From NCBI RefSeq assembly GCF_000143415.4, contig NW_003314284.1:1572434-1636433 (forward strand): DNA of 64,000 bases, given 5' to 3'. This DNA is from Selaginella moellendorffii. Its lineage: Eukaryota > Streptophyta > Lycopodiopsida > Selaginellales > Selaginellaceae. The position numbers and the translations under genes are program-made. Positions within the stretch are counted from its first letter, which is position 1; each line of letters opens with the position of its first letter. Under the pieces are notes generated by a model. The model was not told where the DNA came from. It saw only the letters and a program-made list of their open reading frames with translations, and did no database searches. This document shows positions 1 through 8,870 of the stretch, in pieces.

Positions 1-479
1 TCTATGGTGTAGTTACACTAGCTCTACAGCTGCAGATGGAAATATTATGAAAGAAGACCAAATCATGAACATAAGAAGAGTAATATCCTTCATTTTTGAA
101 ATATTCTGATTCACCAAAATAATTTGCCCCTATTTATCCATCAAGTAGCAAAAATCAAGCCTACTAAAGCACTATAACCAACTCCTATTATCAAATTCAA
201 GCCTACTGTACTTCATTTTCTTTGAATTTTGCAGCTCAGAAGTAAAACTAAATGTCAATTGTATTTAATTTTCAAACTGCTCCAAGATCCAAAAATAAAA
301 TCAAATTGATATGATGCAAAAAGGATTTGCCAATTGAAATAGGTCACATTGTGTTCCTTAGAACCCTACGTAGCAATGATAACTGCTACTATAATAACCT
401 GTATACAAATACAATAGTTATCTAGTATGTATGAATTTGCATACACCCAAACATTGGAATAATTTTAGCGTTCAACATA
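1..479. other. AT-rich stretch, no gene seen
   Basis: No open reading frame, RNA gene or repeat could be recognised here. The sequence is AT-rich and abuts a decayed copia element, so it may be more of the same element that has mutated beyond recognition; that is inference. Confidence 0.4.
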
Positions 480-965
480 TTATACTTATTGAGCTCAAAC
501 CCAAAATCATCAATCTCCTAATGTGTACAAGGAGCTCTGCATAGAAACCAAAATAATATATCATCAACATAGAAGTGCCAAAGAAGAAAGTTGTTAATCT
601 TCTTATACTAAGATCAAGAAGGTTGTTTGAGTCCATATAAGGCCTTCCAAAGTCTACAAACTTCGTGTTTTTCACCAATCACTTCAAAACCCAAAGGTTA
701 CATATAAATCTCTTCAGATAAATCACCATTAAGAAAGTCAATTTTCACATCTATCTAATTAATAAAAAGATTATGATGAACAAAATAAGCCAAAAACAGA
801 TGAACAGTAATGAGTCACACTAAAGGAGAGAATGTCTCGCATCAGACATCCTTAGCCACAAGTCAAGCTTTGTATTTATCAAAAGAACCATCAGACTTCA
901 CCTAAACCTACTTACACTTAATAGACTCTTGATGAAGAGGTACATTTGTAATTTCCTAAGTAAAA
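480..965 (-). pseudogene. Ty1/copia reverse transcriptase relic
   Basis: On the minus strand this stretch carries, in the right order, decayed versions of the copia reverse transcriptase landmarks: a segment reading close to KCK-V-VKSDGSFDKYKA-LVAK (about 933-853), LYGLKQ (640-623) and FYVDDILF (about 574-551, with the catalytic YVDD at 571-560). The reading frame holds several stops at places where the family has tryptophan or arginine, so TGG and CGA codons appear to have become TAG and TGA by transitions. The polymerase would have copied element RNA into DNA in a virus-like particle; this copy cannot. No LTRs were found. Confidence 0.75.
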
Positions 966-1084
966 TGACTAATACTCAATATTCATATCTATATTTCAAT
1001 ATTGAAGAATGAATAGCAGCCTAATAAGTCAGTGCATATTCAACAGTCAGAAAGGACATCTTTGCTCAACTCTAGATCAAAATA

Positions 1085-1133
1085 AATAGATGTTTTTTTG
1101 TAGAATAAGAGTGTGACTAAACCAATGCATAAT
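1085..1133 (+). repeat. direct repeat, left copy (flanks tRNA-like cluster)
   Basis: About 50 bp around AATAAGAGTGTGACTAAACC is repeated in the same orientation at 2037-2085 (AATAAGGGTGTGACTGAACC). The two copies bracket the four tRNA-like sequences at 1313-1835. Both could belong to one interspersed repeat; the right copy runs on into a dispersed repeat at 2085-2440. Confidence 0.5.
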
Positions 1134-1312
1134 AAGAATTGTCAAAAATAACACATGCTTTTGTCCCTTGGAAATTAAAAATAGGTGAACTTTTTTGCTT
1201 TAGCCAACTAAACCATGAATCTAGTATATAAAGTTTAATACTCAATTCCATCATTACACTTAATTAAGAATTTGCATAAATCCTTTTGTATAGTAACACC
1301 TTTATAAATATT

Positions 1313-1398
1313 CATTACCTAAGAGTTTCAAACGGTGGTGGATATAACCCAGTGTTATTACTTAGCAAGCACAAATCTTAACCACTCGGTAAAAATAC
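1313..1398 (-). tRNA. tRNA-Ser(GCU)-like relic
   Basis: The 86-nt minus-strand sequence aligns end to end with plant nuclear tRNA-Ser(GCT): D-arm CCGAGTGGTTAAG, anticodon stem and loop TTGCTAAGTA with anticodon GCT kept, a long variable arm, T-arm TTTGAAACTC and the correct length for a class II tRNA. Mismatches are mostly C-to-T or G-to-A, and the acceptor stem is no longer properly paired, so it is probably a pseudogene. It is the last of four tRNA-like units on the same strand. Confidence 0.7.
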
Positions 1399-1489
1399 TT
1401 ACATGAACATCAAAATAAGTATCCCGGGCACTACAATTGATGCACTAAACAGGTTTGACTAATAAATTATCATTTTAATCAAGCATAAG

Positions 1490-1562
1490 TGGAGAAGTTG
1501 AGTACTGATCCCAATGCCTCTTACATGCTAAGCGAGCACTCTACTATCTGAGCTACATCCCT
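1490..1562 (-). tRNA. tRNA-Ala(AGC)-like relic 1
   Basis: A 73-nt unit matches nuclear tRNA-Ala(AGC): GGGATGTAGCTCAGAT at the 5' side (box A region), GCTCGCTTAGCATG across the anticodon arm with AGC intact, and a 3' side ending CTTCTCCA. The T-arm (GGGATCAGTACTC) has lost the conserved TTCGA core and one acceptor pair is broken. It is a relic or a poorly folding gene; its box A is the best preserved of the four. Confidence 0.75.
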
Positions 1563-1634
1563 ACGACATTGAAATGCTTATGTCACTAATATTATAAAGC
1601 ATTTTAAACAATGAAATTTTGAAAAATTCATAAT

Positions 1635-1707
1635 TAGAGAAGTTTGGCATCAATCCCTATGCTTCTTGCATGATAAGTAAGCACTCTACCATTTGAGCTA
1701 CATCCTC
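1635..1707 (-). tRNA. tRNA-Ala-like relic 2
   Basis: A second 73-nt tRNA-Ala copy, 72 bp from the first: GGATGTAGCTCAAATGGTAG, then an anticodon arm reading CTTACTTATCATGCAAG in which AGC has become ATC, then a T-arm GGGATTGATGCC. The anticodon change means it could not be a normal alanine tRNA. Confidence 0.7.
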
Positions 1708-1763
1708 AAGCTGAAATGTTAAAGAACATTGAATTTTCTTACTTACAAAGCCTAAGCAGAACA

Positions 1764-1835
1764 TGTGGTTGCTGGGATCCAAGCCCAAGTCTCCGCAGCC
1801 ATAACTTAGAAATCTTACCACTAAATGATAACCAT
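1764..1835 (-). tRNA. tRNA-His(GUG)-like relic
   Basis: The 72-nt unit follows plant nuclear tRNA-His: TTTAGTGGTAAGATTTC in the D-arm and start of the anticodon stem, GGCTGCGGAGACTTGGGCT through the anticodon and T-stem, ATCCCAGCAACCACA at the 3' end. The GTG anticodon has become ATG by a transition. It is the first of the four units in transcription order (His, Ala, Ala, Ser). Confidence 0.7.
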
Positions 1836-2036
1836 AGGAAAGTCACATACTCATAATCTTTAGGACTGAAAATATTATCAAATACTGTTTCAATCACCAA
1901 GTTCTGTTAACCACAGAATCAAAACAATGTTTCATATTAAATCAGAGTGTATTAAAATGTGTGGCTCTATTCATTGAATGAAATTTTATAGGACACCTAT
2001 TTCATATAGGATAAGTTATTCACGACCTTGCAACCA

Positions 2037-2085
2037 GAAATGTAGATGCTTTTTTAGAGAATAAGGGTGTGACTGAACCAGTGTA
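2037..2085 (+). repeat. direct repeat, right copy
   Basis: Partner of the copy at 1085-1133. It lies directly before the dispersed repeat at 2085-2440 and just past the tRNA-like cluster. Confidence 0.5.
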
Positions 2086-2440
2086 TAAGAACCTTGGAAA
2101 AGGATAATCCCAGGATCTTTGCCAATAATTTCTTCCCCTCTTCTACACAGCTAGAGATGCAAGTTCTTAGAAGCTGCATTTTGCACCTGTAAAGTTTCTA
2201 TGAAAAACTTACTGCATTAAAAGCTGTAAATGACTATTGAATTACACTCCTTTAGACATGGCTCTCTCTTTTTTTTCTTAAGACCAAAGAAAAGGCTACC
2301 TAAGATATCACCAAGTTTCATTACCGGGAGAACCACCAAGTATCATTACAGGGAACATCATAAGTCATTGTTCTATTATTTTATTTTTTAAAAATGTGAT
2401 GTTCTAACCCAAAGTATGTATGATTACATTTTTTCATATG
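2085..2440 (+). repeat. dispersed repeat R, copy 1
   Basis: This stretch is similar to two other places. Its first half (AAAAGGATAATCCCAGGATC, then GATGCAAGTTCTTAG and AAATGACTATTGA) recurs at 15940-16130, and its second half (TCATTGTTCTATTATTTTAT, then AACCCAAAGTATGTA) recurs at 14695-14800, with a shorter match near 16135-16170. It appears to be one interspersed element with three fragments in the window. No terminal structure or coding sequence was found, so its class is unknown. Confidence 0.55.
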
Positions 2441-2779
2441 TGTGCCTCTGTGTGTGTGTGTGTTTGATGAGGTCTTCATTGCAGAGCAATGTTTCTATGG
2501 AACCAGTCAACCACATGGATCCATAAAGTACTGATGTCTCTCTCTGTCCTCTCGATTTTTTCCCTTTCCTGCAGGCGTTGAGATCTTGCAATTGCATACA
2601 GATTAGCTGTGAACGAGAATTCAAAAAACCCGATATTGTATTTCTTCTATTTTCTTCCCCCTAGATATGATGATGTTTTTGCAGCCATTGCTAGAATATT
2701 TGGTGTAGTGACACTTTAATTTTATGGACAAAAGTTTCATTTATTTTAGTTTAATTTATTGCATCGCACTATACTCTTT

Positions 2780-3480
2780 ACCTACAGTTGACGTTCAAGG
2801 ATATCCATGGCTCAACACCAAGCTTCGTGCCCTTGCATATGTTCTGGCAGAAACAAAATGAAAAGGAGCAAGAACTGAGAGTAAATGACTAGAGCTCAAA
2901 ATGTGCCTTGATGGTTTTGTTTTAGGAAGAATTAAAGTTTCATCTAAAAGGTAGAAGGTGAAGCATCTAGCCATGGTGCTGAAAAGGGCTGAGGAGCAAG
3001 CTCAAATTATTGAATCACTTCAGGGAACTGTAAGTTTCTTTTTTGTCTCTAGAGGTCTATACATATTTTATATCCAGGTTATAAAAGACTCTATGAAGAG
3101 TAGGAATTCGTTCTACATTCGTAGTATGTTTGTTTTCTTTTCTGTAGCTTTCTTCTTACATTTCTCGTTCCTTATTTTTAGATGGTGATGGACGAGATGT
3201 AAGGAGCCTAATGGAAACATCACATGTAATTTGATGTTTTCTTTCAAATGGTTTGCTAATTTATGAGCTCTCCTTCTCTTCTAAGATGAATGTCATAGGC
3301 AGCTCAATGTTGCTCTGGAGCAGATGAAAACAGTTGAAGGTGACTATTGTCATTCTCATTTTTTTTCCACAGGCATAGTCTTACTTCAGCTCGTGTTGAA
3401 TGCACTCGAGATGAGGCAAATGCAACATTTGCCAAGGAAAAGCTGGCGTTGATGATGCAAGAGTCTGAAGGTCAGTGATA
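2780..3480 (+). pseudogene. relic exons of a coiled-coil protein
   Basis: Short plus-strand reading segments separated by intron-like sequence look like exons: VLKRAEEQAQIIESLQGT ending at a GTAAGT donor (about 2972-3030), RQLNVALEQMKTVEG (about 3298-3340) and ECTRDEANATFAKEKLALMM (about 3398-3460). They are charged, heptad-like and lack proline, as in a coiled coil. Frames do not join cleanly and stops intervene. It may be part of the same former gene as the kelch relic downstream, because kelch proteins with acyl-CoA-binding domains end in a coiled coil, but the order here would be inverted. Confidence 0.4.
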
Positions 3481-3774
3481 TTCGTGCATTGCTGTCATAG
3501 AAATTGCAAATTACAGCGATTACAAAGGAGCTCAATACTCAAGAGAAATATGAAGCTTTCTCAATCTGTAACTGATTACCAACATAGGCTCAGAGAAAGC
3601 ACTCAAAACGTCCAAAGGACCATGAAGCAAGAAAACTCTTGATAAAGGTAATAGAAACTCAACCAGACACTCAACCTGCCCAAGTGAAGACACTCCTACA
3701 CAAATTACAGATTGGATGCCCTGCGTAGGCCCTCATGACCTTTATAAATAGCCTATAATGTAATGCAATGCTTG

Positions 3775-4060
3775 GATGGCGGGCTTCGTGGTTGAGTATA
3801 TGAAATCCAGTAGGTTGCCATGCAAGCATTGCAAGCTCAAACTTGCCAAGGGTGATCGGCATTGTGAGCAAGGGCGCCGGAATTGACATGACCAAATGGT
3901 AAAGATTTTCCATTCTTTTCTAGCAATTTCTTTCTTTTCTTCTTCTTGCGGAAGGCATCACTCCAAATGCGTTTTGGAGATCCAAGCTCCTGTCGTGGGC
4001 GTTCTCAAGGCCAAAGGCTTCGCTGCATTGAAAATACTTTTCTTTTTTTGCAGAATGAGA
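3775..4060 (+). pseudogene. PARP-type zinc finger relic
   Basis: The segment reads VEYMKSSRLPCKHCKLKLAK, then after a one-base frameshift IGIVSKGAGIDMTKW, then a GT donor at about 3899. A second exon from about 3954 reads RHHSKCVLEIQAPVVGVLKA followed by KGFAALK. This is the layout of a zf-PARP finger, which binds DNA breaks in poly(ADP-ribose) polymerases and plant zinc-finger DNA 3'-phosphoesterases: a CxxC pair, the DMTKWxH segment, then HxxC and the GFxxLK tail. The frameshift and following stops make it a relic. No catalytic domain is nearby, so the parent gene cannot be told. Confidence 0.6.
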
Positions 4061-4080
4061 TCAGATAAGAGAGCTTTCTG

Positions 4081-4557
4081 ATTTGTACAGGCTTCAGATC
4101 AAACTATTATGGAGGATATGCTACAGGGAAAAGTGATCTTATCTTTCCAAACACATGCATTATGTAATTGCATTATTGTCATTACTCTAATGATGAATAG
4201 TAGCAAAAGCTAGGTAAATTTAACCTTCTATACAATAAAAATTTCTAACATTGTAAAACTACAAAAGAAAATCTATTTATCTTGGGTATCAATGCAGAAT
4301 ATCAATGCACAATGCAGAATAGGATATCAAGATCTTAATGAGGGGATTTCTTTTTCTTAATGATGGAAAGTGTTTTCAATTTTTGTTGTGACGGGAGAAT
4401 AGCAACTGAAAAATCACATCTTTTTCCATGATTTATCCAAAGACTGATAATTTTAAAGATTTAATACAAAATTATAGTAGTGCAGCATCAATGAGTGCAA
4501 ATATCAAAGAAATTGCAGTAGGTTGCCCTAATTTTATATATATATATATATATAGAT

Positions 4558-4604
<47 letters not shown>

Positions 4605-5395
4605 TAATATAATATTTCAAGTTTCAAACCAAATAATGAACAATATGCAGCTTATTCACAATGAAATATTTTAGATACTGCTCAAGCAACGGAAATAAAA
4701 ACCAAAAAACAAACACAATTCTAAATGTAATGAGCAACTAATGGGTGATCTTGATAAACTATTAAAAGAAATAAATCCCTATGCTAATGCTTCACAATAT
4801 TGTAAGAAATAGAGAATGAAGTGGTAAATTCAACAAATATTCAAGGAGGTGTAAGTGATATTGTTATACATATAAAAGGCAATTAGACAGCTGATCCAGG
4901 ATGATATAATGCACTAGGTTCAAATGATTTTAAACATTTAGTTGTACAAAGATGGTAGTCATTGATGAATTTTTTTTATTATGTCTACTATATATGATCT
5001 TTTTGAAACAAAAATATGTTCAATATGTTTTAAAATGTAGTATCTAATCAATAAAATACTCTTTCTTCTATAGAACAGAAAGTTTATAGAACAAAGAGTA
5101 TCTGATTGATTCAATACTACATTATTAAAATTAAATATAATTTTTTTACAACGATGGTATATAATACACACAATAAAATATATACTATAAAGTTAAAAGT
5201 AAATTAAGTAGTGACTATATAAATGATATATTTTATAACTTAAAATAGAAGAGTTGAATAGCTTATTATATCTTGTAAATAAGTTATACTTTTATCATAA
5301 TCTTATGATTTATAACTTTATGATATTGTAGAAATCTAAGACTATATCTGAGCTAACAGACAACTCAATATGAGTAGATTCATTGATGAATGTGT
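4081..5395. other. AT-rich stretch, no gene seen
   Basis: Apart from the microsatellite at 4536-4605 nothing was recognised here. Open frames are short and composed of AT-rich codons. Confidence 0.4.
4536..4605. repeat. (TA)n/(TAGA)n microsatellite
   Basis: About 18 bp of TA dinucleotides run into about ten GATA/TAGA tetranucleotides. It is a simple repeat with no visible role. Confidence 0.9.
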
Positions 5396-5399
5396 AATA

Positions 5400-5455
5400 A
5401 CTCTCTCTCTCTCTCTCTCTCTCTTGTGTGTGTGTGTGTGGGGGGGGGGGGGGAA
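5400..5455. repeat. compound (CT)n(TG)n(G)n microsatellite
   Basis: A run of CT, then TG, then about 14 G lies immediately before the first kelch-relic segment. Such a tract is unstable during replication and sequencing, so lengths may be unreliable. Confidence 0.9.
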
Positions 5456-7015
5456 AGCCACTGAAAAGAGGATCGAGGAGATTGTGGAGGATGCTGTGGA
5501 GTTTGTGGATGTCACTTCTTCCACCTCACAGCCAGATCCTGGAGAACTTTTGTGGATCGCTGAGGCTTTGGAATCTGGCCGGATGGGAAATACAGGGGCA
5601 AGGATCCGGCCTTCACACAGCAAAAATGTTTAGAGATAGGATGCTGTTTGTTGTGGGTGGCCACTCACAAAACTCCCCCGACCCTGTCTCAGGTTAATGT
5701 AATGCAGAGGAGCTTTGAGATCCATCCACTTCAGTGCTCTCTATCTCAAGTTCATGCTTTTGACATGGGGACTTTCACTTTCACTTGCAGAAACAGGATC
5801 CAGACTGGTAGTCAAGTCGCAAGGGGAAAAGGTTGAGGGAATTGTTGAAATGGCTTTATATATGTGTTAGAACTAAACCTTTGCAGCATTCTTTCAGCCT
5901 ATGCAAGACAATGATTTAAATCCAAGCCTTCAGGAGGAGTACATCCTTGCTGTAAACAACTCTCCTCCATCCCCCTTGCTGCCATCAGCAAATGGTGGAA
6001 CAATGTCCAGGTATGTAGTGTTTTGCTCTTTAATAACTGATGTTGCACCTTTGCCATAGGTGCTCAATCTAAGAACACTCACCTGGTCCAAAGTTGAGCA
6101 AAAGCTCCCAATGTCTCCTTTTGTCCTTGTCCATGCCACTGATCCCACCCTGTGCCAATCATTTCTTAGCTTTATACTTTCATCTTACAATATTCTCGAG
6201 TGTTTTCAGATTCTGAAGAATAGGATGCTATTTGTTGTTGGCCACTTGAGAAACCCTTGACTTTGTCTCAGGTTAATATAATGCATTTCAATGTCTCACT
6301 TCAGTGCTCTCTATCTCCAGTTCATGTTTTTGATACGCAGGCTTTCACTTGGTTGCTTTTTCCAACATATGGACAAGCTTCGGTGCATGTGACATACTGT
6401 ATCACGAACATGAGATTGACCATTTGCTGTTTGAGGGGCCAGTCTGTTCACTGATCGGATCCTGCTTAGTGGAGTCATTTTTGGTGGAGAAGACTCCAAA
6501 AGGTGTTTGCTCAATGACCTCAACATCTTTGATCTGGAAACAATGTCATGGGAAGCTTTCAATGCAATATAAGCCAGCACAGATGTATATTGCATGTGAG
6601 GTATGCTATTTTGATTATCCTTGCTGGCCTTACTCCGATTCCATTTGTCATTTTCTGTCCTGCCTAAGGATTAAGTCTCATCTTCATGTGTTTGAATGCT
6701 GAAGAATTGGTTGTTTTTTAGATTGTGACTTGTATTGAGGTGGAAGCTGTCAAATGCATGTACTGAAGACATGCAAAAGCCAATCAGGGGTGTCTCCTAC
6801 TCCGAGTGTTGGTGGAAGCCATTTTACAGAGGTTGAATCTGTAAATGTGCCCAAGAGCTCAATAATTTTGAAGGAACCAATAGATCATCAGCCTATGGTA
6901 TCATGTTTTTGTGCGTCTCTTCCCTGTTTGATAATGTTATTTTACTTCTTTCCAGGAGAATGGCAGCTACAACACACCAAAGTTGCTGGAGCTTAAACAG
7001 GAGCTTGAGGTATTG
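5456..7015 (+). pseudogene. kelch-repeat protein relic (acyl-CoA-binding type?)
   Basis: Several plus-strand exons hold kelch blades: NRMLFVVGGH (5634 and again 6226), VHVFDTQAFTW (about 6319-6350), VLNLRTLTWSKVEQKLP (about 6060-6110, after a CCATAG acceptor) and, best kept, VIFGGEDSKRCLLNDLNIFD followed by LETMSW (about 6475-6555). The last is close to the blade of plant class IV acyl-CoA-binding proteins, whose coiled-coil tail could correspond to NTPKLLELKQELE at about 6972-7010. No acyl-CoA-binding domain is visible. Stops and frameshifts lie between blades, and one exon-intron unit is duplicated (5634-5795 against 6222-6350). If it is expressed at all, it is not as a full protein. Confidence 0.55.
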
Positions 7016-7698
7016 CGCTAAGACAAAATAGCATGTACAGCTATGACTGGTCGAATATGGAGAAACCCTTAGCTTTTGTGAATTGCTTTAATGGCAAGGA
7101 GCTTATGCAGCATGATAGTTCATGGTAGAATGAAGTAGAGGCACTCCAGGTTTGGCATTCTTGTTGGATGTCTCTATGCTTCTCTCTGAAAGTGACAAAA
7201 AGAATGAGATTGCTATGCTTCAGGTGGTGTTGGTGCTACTATTGTCCAGCAGTGACATTCCTGCCAGTGTTTCTTGCAGCAAGATCAAAATCATCGTTGA
7301 GTTTTAGGCAAATTGATGAAGATGCCTGGAAAATGAGAGATGAAAACAAGAATAGAAAGAAAAAAAAGAACCAAAAAGGCTCTGGAAATATCTGTATAGC
7401 TGAGGGCAGAGGCTCTGTATAGCTGTGAGAAGATGCTCTGGAAATGGTTGATTAGAAACTTGAGGAGTCTCTTGATTAGAATCTTGGAGGGGTCAGGAAA
7501 ACTTCCTAGCAGAGAGTAGAATTTTAAACCTTGGGAGAAAAGAAAGCTTGGATGACAAAAGCAAAGTACCTTGAGCATGTTGCATTGCATAAAATCCTGT
7601 CTTGGCTTCTTAAGACAGGAGGACACTGTGCACATCCAAAATGTTCAAGTCATGTCAAAAGTGTTTCTAAGAAGGATTTTCAGATAGAGATAGACTTG
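7016..7698. other. no recognisable gene
   Basis: There are short frames only and nothing could be assigned. The right end is the target site of the family A LTR element. Confidence 0.4.
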
Positions 7699-7727
7699 GA
7701 TACTGTAGCGCACGTGGTTTTGACCCT

Positions 7728-7756
7728 TTATCCTATGGTGATTTACCATAGGATAA
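7728..7756. promoter_or_regulatory. conserved LTR hairpin
   Basis: TTATCCTATGGT, a 5-base loop GATTT, then ACCATAGGATAA forms a perfect 12-bp stem, 24 bp inside the LTR end. The same stem, more or less damaged, is present at 13095-13123, about 43756-43785, about 46255-46285 and about 50605-50635. Retention in all copies suggests a role in the RNA or in integration; that role is not known. Confidence 0.6.
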
Positions 7757-7787
7757 CACCACGAAGCGGAACCTAAACCCTCTTTGT

Positions 7788-7842
7788 GCCACGTGACAGA
7801 TGCCACGTGTCACATGCCACGTGTCCATGCCACGTGTCCATA
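7788..7842. promoter_or_regulatory. CACGTG (G-box/ABRE-like) cluster in LTR
   Basis: Four CCACGTG cores lie in about 55 bp, three of them in the form CCACGTGTC, and a further CACGTGG lies at the LTR tip. In plants GACACGTGG-type sites are bound by bZIP factors in abscisic-acid and drought responses. Position near the element's 3' LTR end puts them downstream of the usual U3 promoter, so their function here is uncertain. Confidence 0.5.
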
Positions 7843-8857
7843 GGAACCTGAGGTTCAGGGCCTTGGGCCACTGAACGAAGGAACGGTGCCAAACTCCCAA
7901 GCATGGAGCCAAGGAGTGACGGAATCGAACCACAAAGCAACTCCCGAGTTTAAAGCCCAAGGAGCGAAGGGACAGGAGCCCGGAGCGACTTGGAACAGTC
8001 CTGGAGCAACCAGCATCCCAATGCCAGGACCAGCACGCAAAATGGTGTCAGACGGAGTCTAGCACAATTTTGGTATACCGGTGGCCTAACGCGAGGAGGA
8101 GGGTACTCCACCGACTAGAGCAGCGTGGAGCTTGGGCTTAGACCCAAGCCAGACGCAGAACAAGGAGCGACACAGCCCAGTGGGAGCCAAACTAATGTCT
8201 CAGGTGGTCGGACATACATTCCAACCTACCCACTATCCCTACTATACATTTGGAACCCCCCACAACCCCCCCCCCCCCCCCTTGAGGAACACATGCTTTG
8301 GGCTTTCACCCTAAGCTTCCCTTAGTATCAGGAGTTAGTCTCTGGGACAAGCTTGAAACTTACTAAATATGGAATGTCCTTAGATTGCGAATTTGGGCAC
8401 GGGATGAACACCGTTGTGTTCAAGACAATCTCTACATTCCGTAGATATGCCAAATGAGCAAATCTGGACACTTTCCATAAATAGCATTTGGGACCGAAAT
8501 GAGACTAACACAAAGGGCATGATAGCAAGGGTGTTTGGCAAACACGGTAAGCTATCATTTAGCGATATTGAGGGACCAATCTCAATATCACGGGGGTTCC
8601 CAACACTAGCAAGTGCAAGTCAACGAATGAGTTTCTCTAACCAAGTCAAGTATGCTTGACAAATAGCACGTAGGAATTCCGTCCTTATGCCCATCTGGTC
8701 AAGTGCACATGCGAAGACCAGTTTCTCAACTAGCTTAGGCGGAGACTAATAACGGGCCCAGCAATACCGACCTCCTGCCATCGTGGCAGTAAGGTAAGAG
8801 TGTCCGTAAGGACTAGCCGACAGGTAACTTTCGATACCTGAAGTCACATTCGCGACA

Positions 8858-8870
8858 CTCTCCCCCCCTT
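8858..8870 (-). other. polypurine tract of element A
   Basis: The minus strand reads AAGGGGGGGAGAG directly before the TGTCGCG start of the 3' LTR, where plus-strand DNA synthesis would be primed. Confidence 0.8.

Larger units (their letters stand above)
7704..8857 (-). repeat. family A LTR, left (3' LTR of element)
   Basis: 1154 bp, in element orientation beginning TGTCGCGAATG and ending GCGCTACA. It contains a near-terminal hairpin (7728-7756), a cluster of CACGTG motifs (7788-7842) and a C-tract at about 8265-8281. It differs from the right LTR by scattered substitutions and small indels, one being an extra CACGTG unit here. Confidence 0.92.

Noticed and set aside
1190-1240. Possible fifth tRNA-like unit (ATGGTTTAGTTGGCTAAAGC on the minus strand)
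   Set aside because: Only a box A-like stretch; no anticodon arm or T-arm at the right distance.
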